Positions 1 through 7,470 of a stretch of DNA of 64,000 nucleotides are shown piece after piece. This DNA comes from Muribaculaceae bacterium. GTDB taxonomy: Bacteria; Bacteroidota; Bacteroidia; Bacteroidales; Muribaculaceae. Location of the stretch: the NCBI GenBank assembly GCA_017557665.1, contig JAFYYI010000083.1:1-64000 (forward strand), given 5' to 3'. Each line of letters opens with the position of its first letter. Position 1 is the first letter of the stretch. The position numbers and the translations under genes were made by a program. The notes beneath the pieces were generated by a model. That model did not search any database. It had not been told where the DNA came from and saw only the letters and a list, made by a program, of their open reading frames with translations.

Positions 1-2292
1 AAGTTCTACGGTCTGGGTGCTGACGGTACCGTGGGTGCCAACAAGAACAGTGTGAAGATTATCGGTGACAACACCGACAAGCACTGCCAGGCATATTTCT
101 CCTACGACAGCAAGAAGTCGGGTGGTTTCACCTGCTCGCACCTGCGCTTTGGCGACGAGCCCATCCGCTCGACCTACCTGGTAACCACGCCCAACTTCGT
201 GGCTTGCCATGTTCAGGCCTACCTGCACATGTATGACGTGACCCGCGGTCTGCAGAAGGGTGGTACCTTCCTGCTGAACACCGTTTGGGACGGCGACAAG
301 CTGGTAGAGAACCTGCCCAATAACGTGAAGAAGTACTTCGCCGACAACAACATCAAGGTTTACTACATCAACGCCACCAAGATCGCTCAGGAGATTGGTC
401 TGGGCAACCGCACCAACACCATCCTGCAGAGCGCCTTCTTCCGCATCACCGAGGTTATCCCCGTTGACCTGGCTATCGAGCAGATGAAGAAGTTCATCGT
501 GAAGTCTTATGGCCGCAAGGGTGAGGACGTGGTGAACAAGAACTACCAGGCCGTTGACCGTGGTAACGAATACACCGAGCTAGCTGTGGATCCCGCTTGG
601 AGCAACCTGACCGTCGAGGGCCCCGCCGCCGACAACGCTCCCGCATTTGTCCACAACGTGGTTCGTCCCATCAACGCCCAGAACGGCGACCTGCTCCCCG
701 TGAGCGCCTTCAAGGGTCGCGAGGACGGTACTTGGGATGCCGGTACCGCTGCCTATGAGAAGCGTGGTGTTGGCGCCTTCGTTCCCATGTGGAAGGCCGA
801 GAACTGTATCCAGTGTAACAAGTGCGCGCTCGTCTGCCCGCACGCTGCCATCCGTCCCTTCGTCATGGACGAGGCCGAGGCTGCCGCTTCGCCCTTCAAG
901 GAGAGCGACAAGCTCAAAGCCATCGGCAAGGGCTTCGAGGGCATGACCTTCGTACAGGTTGTTGACGTGATGGACTGCTTGGCTTGCGGCAACTGCGCCG
1001 ACGTTTGTCCGGGCAAGAAGGGCGAGAAGGCTCTCGTTATGGTTCCCATGGAGGGCCACGAAGAGGACCAGAAGCTTTGGGACTACGCCATCAACAATGT
1101 CAAGAGCAAACAGCACCTGGTGGACACCAAGTCCAACGTGAAGAATTCGCAGTTTGCTCAGCCGCTGTTTGAGTTCTCGGGCGCTTGCTCGGGTTGCGGT
1201 GAGACCCCCTATGTGAAGCTGATCAGCCAGTTGTTCGGTGACCGTCAGATTGTTGCCAACGCTACCGGTTGCTCGTCAATCTACAGTGCTTCGGTTCCCT
1301 CGACTCCTTACACCGTTAACGAGAAGGGTCACGGTCCCGCTTGGGCTAACTCCCTGTTCGAGGACTTCTGCGAGTTCGGTCTGGGTATGACCATCGCCGA
1401 CGAGAAGATGCGCACCCGCGTCCTGGGCTTCGTCAAGGAGGCTCTCGAGGATGCTACCGTTGCCGACGATGTAAAGGCTCTGTACAAGGAATGGATTGAG
1501 AACTTCAACGACGGTGACAAGACCCGCGAGTTGAGCGACAAGATTCTTGAGGCCATCGAGCACAGCGACAATCCCGCCGACATCAAGGTTCGCGAGCTGG
1601 GTCAGTACCTGGTTAAGCGTTCGCAGTGGATCATCGGTGGTGACGGCGCCAGCTACGACATCGGCTTCGGCGGTCTGGATCACGTGATTGCCAGCGGCAA
1701 GAACGTCAACATCCTCGTACTCGACACCGAGGTTTACTCCAACACCGGTGGTCAGGCCTCCAAGGCTACCCCCATCGGCGCTATCGCCAAGTTTGCCGCA
1801 GCCGGCAAGCGCGTCCGCAAGAAAGACCTTGGTCTGATTGCCAGCACCTATGGCTACGTCTATGCTGCCCAGATCGCTATGGGCGCCAGCGATGCACAGT
1901 GTCTGAAGGCTATCCGTGAGGCAGAGGCCTATGACGGTCCTTCGATCATCATCGCCTACGCTCCCTGTATCAACCACGGCATCAAGGCCGGTATGGGCAA
2001 GGCCCAGGCCGAGGAGAAGGCTGCCGTTGCTTGCGGTTACTGGCACCTGTGGCGCTACAACCCGCAGCTCGAGGCCGAGGGCAAGAATCCCTTCACCCTC
2101 GACAGCCCCGAACCCAACTGGGACGAGTTTGAGAACTTCCTCAAGGGCGAGGTTCGCTATGCATCGGTACTGAAGCAGTATCCCGACGAGGCAGCCGAGC
2201 TGTTTGCCGCCGCTAAGGAGAATGCCCAGTGGCGCTACAACAACTATCGCCGTCTGGCCCGCCAGCAGTGGGGTGTTGACCCTGAGGCATAA
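1..2292 (+). CDS. nifJ: Pyruvate:ferredoxin (flavodoxin) oxidoreductase, 3' part
   Basis: C-terminal 763 residues of a single-chain PFOR; the 5' end lies outside the window and the reading frame is open from base 1 (the GTG at 31 is internal). The enzyme oxidises pyruvate to acetyl-CoA and CO2 and reduces ferredoxin in the cytoplasm of anaerobes. Two CxxCxxCxxxCP ferredoxin-type 4Fe-4S clusters are visible (bases about 805-840 and 975-1015), followed by the cysteine pair of the third cluster (CSGCGETP, about 1186-1210) and the thiamine pyrophosphate domain with GDGASYDIG and DTEVYSNTGGQASK (about 1640-1765). Full-length family members are about 1180 residues, so roughly 35 percent is missing to the left. 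A strong hairpin terminator follows directly. The nifJ symbol follows common usage for this family. Confidence 0.97.
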   Translation, partial: KFYGLGADGTVGANKNSVKIIGDNTDKHCQAYFSYDSKKSGGFTCSHLRFGDEPIRSTYLVTTPNFVACHVQAYLHMYDVTRGLQKGGTFLLNTVWDGDKLVENLPNNVKKYFADNNIKVYYINATKIAQEIGLGNRTNTILQSAFFRITEVIPVDLAIEQMKKFIVKSYGRKGEDVVNKNYQAVDRGNEYTELAVDPAWSNLTVEGPAADNAPAFVHNVVRPINAQNGDLLPVSAFKGREDGTWDAGTAAYEKRGVGAFVPMWKAENCIQCNKCALVCPHAAIRPFVMDEAEAAASPFKESDKLKAIGKGFEGMTFVQVVDVMDCLACGNCADVCPGKKGEKALVMVPMEGHEEDQKLWDYAINNVKSKQHLVDTKSNVKNSQFAQPLFEFSGACSGCGETPYVKLISQLFGDRQIVANATGCSSIYSASVPSTPYTVNEKGHGPAWANSLFEDFCEFGLGMTIADEKMRTRVLGFVKEALEDATVADDVKALYKEWIENFNDGDKTRELSDKILEAIEHSDNPADIKVRELGQYLVKRSQWIIGGDGASYDIGFGGLDHVIASGKNVNILVLDTEVYSNTGGQASKATPIGAIAKFAAAGKRVRKKDLGLIASTYGYVYAAQIAMGASDAQCLKAIREAEAYDGPSIIIAYAPCINHGIKAGMGKAQAEEKAAVACGYWHLWRYNPQLEAEGKNPFTLDSPEPNWDEFENFLKGEVRYASVLKQYPDEAAELFAAAKENAQWRYNNYRRLARQQWGVDPEA

Positions 2293-2316
2293 TCAGACAG
2301 CCTAACCTAACACTTC

Positions 2317-2352
2317 ACTTGGGGCAGGAAACGTGTGTTTCCTGCCCCAAGT
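2317..2352 (+). terminator. Intrinsic terminator of PFOR
   Basis: Perfect 16-bp stem (ACTTGGGGCAGGAAAC and its complement) around a 4-nt GTGT loop, followed by a T-rich stretch. It starts 25 bases after the PFOR stop codon. Confidence 0.9.
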
Positions 2353-2438
2353 TTTCATTTCATCGCTGGTCGCCAAGAGGCAGTAGTAGGCCTCCAGCCT
2401 GCCCCATTTCGCACTTCATCACATTTTTAAGCGAAAAA

Positions 2439-2470
2439 TTTGGAAATACGCACAATTTGCCTTACATTTG
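2439..2470 (+). promoter_or_regulatory. Bacteroidetes-type promoter for the 2619 gene
   Basis: TTTG at 2439-2442 and TACATTTG at 2463-2470, separated by 20 nt, match the Bacteroidetes -33/-7 consensus. The start site would be near 2475, giving a 5' untranslated region of about 140 nt. The rest of 2353-2618 shows nothing else that I can support. Confidence 0.75.
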
Positions 2471-2618
2471 CGACAATCTGGACGTGAAGAGGCCTGATTC
2501 CTTACTATATCGCATCAAGCCAATCGTCTTTTAGGATTAAATGCTGGACAATAGCGAGCACGATATGTGCAGTTTACAACATACAACAGTTTGGATCAAC
2601 CTAATTATTTAAATTATT

Positions 2619-4529
2619 ATGGAAAAAGAATTACACTCTTTCAGTAGAACGAGTTGGCTGCTGCTCTGTTTATTTCTTGTCGCGCTTTCAGCACCGGCTC
2701 AAAATGAAGTGGCGCCAGTCAACGGCGATGTGAACAGCGACAGCGAGGTGAATATCGCCGATGTGAACACGGTCATTGACATCATTCTTGACGGTGACAT
2801 CTTCAGTGCTGCTGCCGATGTGAACCATGACAGCGAAATCAATATCGCAGATGTGAATTACCTCCTTGACCTCATTCTTGACGAGCAAGCCGGCCATGTC
2901 GAGACTTTCAGCGTGGGAGGCGTGTCGTTCAGTATGGTCGAGGTCGAGGGAGGCACATTCAAGTCGATACATAGCCCCCAAGTGACCTTGTCACCGTTTG
3001 CCATCGGGCAGACCGAGGTGACGCAGGCCTTGTGGGTGGCCGTGATGGGCAACAACCCGAGTTATTTCAACGGCGACAGCCACCCCGGCGGCCTCGACAA
3101 CCCCGTTGAACAGGTGTCATGGGATGACTGCCAGGAATTCATTGCCAAACTCAACGAGATGACAGGCAGGACATTCCGTATGCCCAGCGAGGCCGAGTGG
3201 GAATATGCAGCGCGTGGCGGCAACTATAGTCATGGCTACAAGTATGCTGGCAGCGATGATAGAGACGAGGTCGCTTGGCATAGGAATAATTCCGGCCACA
3301 GGACTCATCCCGTTGCCGAGTTGCTCCCCAACGAATTGGGCTTGTATGACATGAGCGGCAATGTGGAAGAATATTGCCAAGACGGATGGGGCAACAACTA
3401 CTTCTGCACTAACCCGTTGACCAACCCGATAATGCCAACAACCGACGGTGAGCATGTGGCTTGTGGTGGCAGTTGGAATAACATCGGCTCGTTAGTTTCA
3501 AGCGTCCCGGCTTCAGCAGCGTGGCCCGCAAGAGGTCTGCGCCTTGCCATGGGCGAACCGGTCTATGACACGCCACTGTCGCTGTCAAAAGTCGAAACAG
3601 AAATCAACGACGGCTTGTTCGACATGGTGACCATTGCGGGTGGCAGCGGCCTCTATCAGGTGGACTGCGGCAACAACGAGGCCCTGACCGTCTCACATAA
3701 AGACACTACCATCCGGCTGGATGCCATTGAAGTGGGAACGGCCATTGTCACCGTCAGCGATCTCACCACCGGCGAACAGGCGACCGTCGCCGTGACAGTC
3801 AACCCGAGCGAATTTGTCATAGAGAAATTCACCGTGGGCGACGAGAAGTTTGCCATGGTCAAGGTTGACGGCGGCACGTTCATGATGGGTGCGACACCCG
3901 AGCAGGAACCCGAAGCCACCGACGACGAGCGACCGGTTCACGAGGTGACACTCTCGTCATTCTTCATCGGGCAGACCGAGGTGACGGTGGGATTGTGGAA
4001 AGCCGTGATGGGCTACTGTCCTATACCGTCCTATCTCCCAGAGCATAATCACGACCCCAGAATGCCTGCACGGCTCATATCATGGGATGATTGTCAAGAG
4101 TTTATCGCCAAACTCAACGAGATGACCGGCCGGACATTCCGCATGCCCACCGAGGCCGAGTGGGAGTTCGCCGCACGTGGCGGCAACTACAGCCACGGCT
4201 ACAAATACGCCGGCAGCGACAACCTTGACGATGTCGCCATCCATGAGCCACAAAGCACTCTTTTCGTCAGGACGTCATCACCCAACGAGTTGGGATTATA
4301 TGAAATGAGCGGCAGCATGTGGGAATGGTGTCAAGACTGGTTCGGTCCCTATGGCAGCGAGCCTCTCGTCAATCCGGTTGGACCCGAATCAGGCACTGAC
4401 CGCGTTATTCGTGGCGGTGGCTACCTTTGGCCTGACCCCACCTTCTGCCGTGTATCCTACCGTACCGGTATCGACCCGGCAACCGATAACTCTGACATCG
4501 ACTTGCGCCTCGTCATGGATAGCGAATAG
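2619..4529 (+). CDS. Secreted protein with dockerin-like repeats and two FGE-sulfatase (SUMF1) domains
   Basis: 636 residues. A signal peptide (residues 1-27, ending APAQ) is followed directly by two dockerin-like EF-hand repeats (about 32-86; GDVNSDSEVNIADVN and ADVNHDSEINIADVN). Next come a formylglycine-generating-enzyme-like domain (about 93-311), a Big/Ig-like linker (about 312-400) and a second FGE-like domain (about 401-636). Both FGE copies keep the IGQTEVT, SWDDCQEF, FRMP(S/T)EAEWE and NELGLY signatures. Copy 1 lacks the MMG and RPVHEV segments and its C-terminal arginine-rich strand is altered, so it appears degenerate. Bases 3117-3257 and 4080-4220 are near-identical, showing internal duplication. 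In Bacteroidales such domains are mostly lectin-like or of unknown role, so I infer a surface or secreted protein rather than a sulfatase activator. Confidence 0.85.
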   Translation: MEKELHSFSRTSWLLLCLFLVALSAPAQNEVAPVNGDVNSDSEVNIADVNTVIDIILDGDIFSAAADVNHDSEINIADVNYLLDLILDEQAGHVETFSVGGVSFSMVEVEGGTFKSIHSPQVTLSPFAIGQTEVTQALWVAVMGNNPSYFNGDSHPGGLDNPVEQVSWDDCQEFIAKLNEMTGRTFRMPSEAEWEYAARGGNYSHGYKYAGSDDRDEVAWHRNNSGHRTHPVAELLPNELGLYDMSGNVEEYCQDGWGNNYFCTNPLTNPIMPTTDGEHVACGGSWNNIGSLVSSVPASAAWPARGLRLAMGEPVYDTPLSLSKVETEINDGLFDMVTIAGGSGLYQVDCGNNEALTVSHKDTTIRLDAIEVGTAIVTVSDLTTGEQATVAVTVNPSEFVIEKFTVGDEKFAMVKVDGGTFMMGATPEQEPEATDDERPVHEVTLSSFFIGQTEVTVGLWKAVMGYCPIPSYLPEHNHDPRMPARLISWDDCQEFIAKLNEMTGRTFRMPTEAEWEFAARGGNYSHGYKYAGSDNLDDVAIHEPQSTLFVRTSSPNELGLYEMSGSMWEWCQDWFGPYGSEPLVNPVGPESGTDRVIRGGGYLWPDPTFCRVSYRTGIDPATDNSDIDLRLVMDSE

Positions 4530-4560
4530 ACGACGGCCATTTGGTCGGCACCCCTTACCA

Positions 4561-4599
4561 TGGGGCCGGGACATGTTTCCGGCTCCACATTGTTTTTTT
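4561..4599 (+). terminator. Intrinsic terminator after the FGE-domain gene
   Basis: 9-bp stem TGGGGCCGG / CCGGCTCCA (one G-U pair), 9-nt loop, then seven T at 4593-4599, 31 bases after the stop codon. Confidence 0.85.
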
Positions 4600-4610
4600 G
4601 AATGATTTTG

Positions 4611-4641
4611 TTGAATATTTGGGCTGATTGTGCTATATTTG
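4611..4641 (+). promoter_or_regulatory. Bacteroidetes-type promoter for the 4688 gene
   Basis: TTG 4611-4613, 20-nt spacer, TATATTTG 4634-4641. It places transcription start near 4646, downstream of the ATG at 4628, and so decides the start of the next gene at 4688. Confidence 0.75.
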
Positions 4642-4687
4642 CAGAAATATCTGTCACTACACTATTAACCTGAATCATCCTCTTATT

Positions 4688-5314
4688 ATGAACCAATTGG
4701 ACCAATTATTGAAAAAATACCTCAAATCATGTGACAGCGGCAAGATCTTCACCGGTCTCATCAAGCCTATCTATCTGGTTATCGGCTGGCTGCATCTGCT
4801 GTTACCGCTGTCTATCATCATTATCGGCTTTAATGCCTTTACCAGCGACTATAACGAGTTGACGATGACTTTCCACGATCACTCGTTCATCATCGTGTTC
4901 GCGTTGCTTATCCTCTTTGTCGCTGCATGTATAGCCGCCTATCTTACCATCAAGCTATGGACCGACCGTGCCGACCGAACCGATGTGCTCATCAGGCCCG
5001 AGAGCGAATTCTGTGTGCTGCCCATCATTGTGACCTTCGTTCGCAACATTGGTGAGGGCTCGGCTCTTGTCGGTTTGATCATGGGCGTGGGTTTCTCGGT
5101 GGCGATAGGCCTTGGATTGGCTTTCTTGTCTTTCGCCGAGTCCTATTACTTTGCCGAGATTTTCAAGCATGCAATGATTGTATTCTTTGGAGGCATCGTC
5201 ATTTCCATTGTCTTGAGCTACTTGACCTTGCTCTTCCACCGTTTCCTGTCAGAGCTGATTGGGCTGATGGTGTCGATGGCCACCAATGTCTCCCGCATCG
5301 CCAACATGTATTAA
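4688..5314 (+). CDS. Uncharacterised multi-pass membrane protein
   Basis: 208 residues; not recognised as a named family. Four hydrophobic segments are visible (about residues 26-50, 67-88, 124-148 and 160-182), with a soluble loop of about 30 residues between the second and third that begins with a charged stretch (WTDRADRTD). The start at 4688 is preferred over 4628 because the promoter -7 box lies at 4634-4641. It is followed after 24 bases by the zinc-ribbon/SH3 gene, so the two are probably co-transcribed. No catalytic motif was seen. Inner-membrane location is inferred from hydrophobicity only. Confidence 0.7.
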   Translation: MNQLDQLLKKYLKSCDSGKIFTGLIKPIYLVIGWLHLLLPLSIIIIGFNAFTSDYNELTMTFHDHSFIIVFALLILFVAACIAAYLTIKLWTDRADRTDVLIRPESEFCVLPIIVTFVRNIGEGSALVGLIMGVGFSVAIGLGLAFLSFAESYYFAEIFKHAMIVFFGGIVISIVLSYLTLLFHRFLSELIGLMVSMATNVSRIANMY

Positions 5315-5338
5315 TCTTCCCAAAACACATCCACCGGT

Positions 5339-6043
5339 ATGAAGAAATGTCCACAATGTGAGCGCTCGTTGCCCGACGATGCCAGGCAATGCATATTCTG
5401 TGGCGAGAAGTTTGACACACTCCCGTCCAGTACCGAGTCCACCCATCTATATAAATCCTCTGGTCCAGTACTGTACAAGGGGGCGCCACAGCATACTCAG
5501 CAGCGCACGAGCTACCCGGCTGTTTCCTCCCAACCCAAACAATCCAAAAGTTCTAATAAAAGCTTGATACTATATGGATTAATCGCGATGTTCACATCGC
5601 TGTTAATTGGTGTTGTCACCGTCTGGTTCTTGTCACTTCGTAATCAATCAGAAGTCGCTTCCACCGAGACTCCCGCTGCTGAACAGGTCGCTGACAACCA
5701 TGAGGCTCCTGCCGAGACTCCTCCTGTTAAAAAGCCAAAGGCAACAAAACAGGAATCCCAGAGTCAAATCACCGATATGATTGCCAAGAAAGCGTCTAGC
5801 TATTCTGAAGACCCCAGTGGTTGTTACATCGGCAGGGTGGTGGTGACCGGCACCAACGTGAGGCTGCGCAGCACGCCCCAAATCAACAACTACAACATCT
5901 TGAAGGACCGCCACGGCATGAATCTGCACCCACGCAAGGGTGAGGTGCTGCCCTGCATCGATATAGCCGAGGATTTCTACTATGTGGACTTCCATGGGAC
6001 AACCTGCTACATCTCGTCGCAGTTCACCAATTTCATAGACTGA
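5339..6043 (+). CDS. Zinc-ribbon, transmembrane and SH3-like domain protein
   Basis: 234 residues. The N-terminus carries a short zinc ribbon (C4xxC7 and C18xxC21), as in many small zinc_ribbon_2 membrane proteins. One transmembrane helix follows at about 75-97, then a Pro/Glu/Lys-rich linker, then a C-terminal domain (about 160-234) with an NVRLRSTP strand typical of bacterial SH3-like domains that bind peptidoglycan or peptides. The topology implied is zinc ribbon in the cytoplasm and SH3-like domain in the periplasm. It sits 24 bases after a membrane protein gene and 58 bases before an L,D-transpeptidase gene, which suggests a cell-wall-linked role; that is inference from context. Confidence 0.7.
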   Translation: MKKCPQCERSLPDDARQCIFCGEKFDTLPSSTESTHLYKSSGPVLYKGAPQHTQQRTSYPAVSSQPKQSKSSNKSLILYGLIAMFTSLLIGVVTVWFLSLRNQSEVASTETPAAEQVADNHEAPAETPPVKKPKATKQESQSQITDMIAKKASSYSEDPSGCYIGRVVVTGTNVRLRSTPQINNYNILKDRHGMNLHPRKGEVLPCIDIAEDFYYVDFHGTTCYISSQFTNFID

Positions 6044-6101
6044 GCTGCAAGCAAGGCTTTCATCAACGTTTATTCATCCATCATCAATAAAATCAACTGA
6101 T

Positions 6102-6749
6102 ATGAAATGTTCAAAATTACTGTTGCTGGCGCTCATGTTGCTCACGCTCTCTTGTGGCGGCAGCAAGGACGACAAGAAGGAAGGCAAGGCTGCACCCGAA
6201 GCCGAAGCCACCACCGCCGAGGCCGCTTCGCCTCAAGTGAAAATCAGCGAGGGAGCGAAATATGACGAGAGCAGCGCGTTTATCGTCATTTCCAAGAAGG
6301 ACCTGCGGCTGACGGTCTATGCCCGCAGCGAGGGCGGTGACACCGTGGCCCTGGCCCAGTACCCCGTGTGCGTGGGCAAGAACAAGGGCAACAAGGAGGG
6401 CAGCGGCGACATGCGCACGCCCGAGTCTCCTGCCGGCGAGCCATTCACCATCACCAACATCCAGGATGCCTCGACGTGGACCCACGACTTCGGTGACGGC
6501 CGCGGCAGTATCCTGGCCTACGGCAACTGGTTCCTGCGCTTGAAGACGCCCTTCAGCGGCATCGGCATCCACGGCAGTACCAACAACGAGAACTCTGTCC
6601 CTGGCCGCGGCAGCGAGGGTTGTATCCGCTTGCTCGACGACGACATCATCACGCTCAAGGAGAAGTATGCTCGCGTGGGCATGCCCGTCATCATCAAGGG
6701 CGAGGAAGACGGCTTGCTGCCCTTTGAGCTGAAATGCGTCGGCCAGTAA
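6102..6749 (+). CDS. L,D-transpeptidase (YkuD) lipoprotein
   Basis: 215 residues. A lipoprotein signal with lipobox LTLSC puts the acylated Cys at residue 18, followed by a charged, Ala/Glu-rich spacer (about 22-45). The YkuD catalytic signature is present: His157 in GIHGS and Cys174 in SEGCIRL. These enzymes form 3-3 cross-links in peptidoglycan or attach proteins to it, acting in the periplasm. The domain spans about residues 55-205 and looks intact. It is likely the last gene of the 4688-6749 transcription unit. Exact substrate cannot be read from sequence. Confidence 0.88.
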   Translation: MKCSKLLLLALMLLTLSCGGSKDDKKEGKAAPEAEATTAEAASPQVKISEGAKYDESSAFIVISKKDLRLTVYARSEGGDTVALAQYPVCVGKNKGNKEGSGDMRTPESPAGEPFTITNIQDASTWTHDFGDGRGSILAYGNWFLRLKTPFSGIGIHGSTNNENSVPGRGSEGCIRLLDDDIITLKEKYARVGMPVIIKGEEDGLLPFELKCVGQ

Positions 6750-6792
6750 CTCACCGACTTATTGAAAAAAAAGATTAAACTGGCATAAAAAG

Positions 6793-6824
6793 TTTGGATT
6801 TATCGCAAATACTGACTATTTTTG
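6793..6824 (+). promoter_or_regulatory. Bacteroidetes-type promoter for the Gln-rich protein gene
   Basis: TTTG 6793-6796, exact 20-nt spacer, TATTTTTG 6817-6824. Both boxes match the consensus fully; the start site would be near 6830. Confidence 0.8.
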
Positions 6825-6868
6825 TGGTGTTTAACAATCGAAACTTATCAACTTAATCAAATTACATT

Positions 6869-7216
6869 ATGGGACTACTTGAGGAACTTCAAAGAAAATT
6901 AGAAGAGGCCGCACGTCAGGCACAAGGTGGCGGCGGTAGCACGAGTTCGGGCGGTGACGACATCCCCAATCCCTGGGACCAAGCCCCGCAGCAGCCACAA
7001 CAGCAGCAGGTGCCCAACTACCCTCCCGGCTACCAGCAGCAACAGCAGCAGTATCCCACACAGCAGCAGTATCAGCAGCAGTACCAAAACATCATGCAGC
7101 AGATTCAGCAGCTCGTGCAGGAGGCCTATAAACTCGGCTACCAGTATGGCGTGCAGGTGATCCAGCAGGGCGGTGTCCGCGCCGGACTGATGGACAACGA
7201 GAAGAAAGAGGAGTAA
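6869..7216 (+). CDS. Small glutamine-rich protein, function unknown
   Basis: 115 residues, no recognised family. An amphipathic, charged N-terminal helix (LLEELQRKLEEAARQ) is followed by a Gly/Ser linker, a Gln/Pro/Tyr-rich low-complexity core (about 40-85) and a C-terminal helix-like segment ending in EKKEE. There is no signal peptide or membrane segment, so it is probably cytoplasmic. A consensus promoter and sense codon use support a real, probably well expressed gene. The composition resembles a disordered or coiled-coil scaffold, but no function can be assigned. Confidence 0.65.
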   Translation: MGLLEELQRKLEEAARQAQGGGGSTSSGGDDIPNPWDQAPQQPQQQQVPNYPPGYQQQQQQYPTQQQYQQQYQNIMQQIQQLVQEAYKLGYQYGVQVIQQGGVRAGLMDNEKKEE

Positions 7217-7240
7217 TCCTTCACTTCCATCTTATCACCA

Positions 7241-7282
7241 CACCACTATTCTGCCTCCACAACAAGGCAGTTTAGTGGTGTG
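7241..7282 (+). terminator. Hairpin after the Gln-rich protein gene
   Basis: Arms CACACCACT (7241-7249) and AGTGGTGTG (7274-7282), with an inner CTGCC/GGCAG pair, form a stable hairpin 24 bases after the stop. No T-run follows, so terminator function is uncertain. Confidence 0.45.
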
Positions 7283-7391
7283 TTGCTATGTTCGCCGACA
7301 CTCCCCAAGAAAAGAGAAACCCGTTCTTTTAGCCTTTAGCCGGCATCCGCTCACAAAAGAAAAAGAAAACAATAAACACAATAAATACAAC

Positions 7392-7426
7392 GACATCCGC
7401 GCTCCTGATGATGGAACGCGGATGTC
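7392..7426 (-). terminator. Hairpin between the Gln-rich gene and glnA
   Basis: Perfect 10-bp inverted repeat GACATCCGCG / CGCGGATGTC with a 15-nt loop, 44 bases beyond the glnA stop. It is preceded at 7365-7390 by an A-rich segment that recurs at 62058-62083. It may end transcription from either side. Confidence 0.5.
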
Positions 7427-7470
7427 AATTAAAACCTTATTTTTGATTTCTTGCTAGCAATGCGAGCATA

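Noticed and set aside
2319..2534. 71-codon ORF after PFOR
   Set aside because: It starts inside the PFOR terminator hairpin and runs across the promoter of the next gene.
2619..4529. Anaerobic or FGE-type sulfatase-activating enzyme
   Set aside because: The protein carries a signal peptide, dockerin repeats and a duplicated, partly degenerate FGE fold, with no sulfatase gene nearby; a binding role is more likely.
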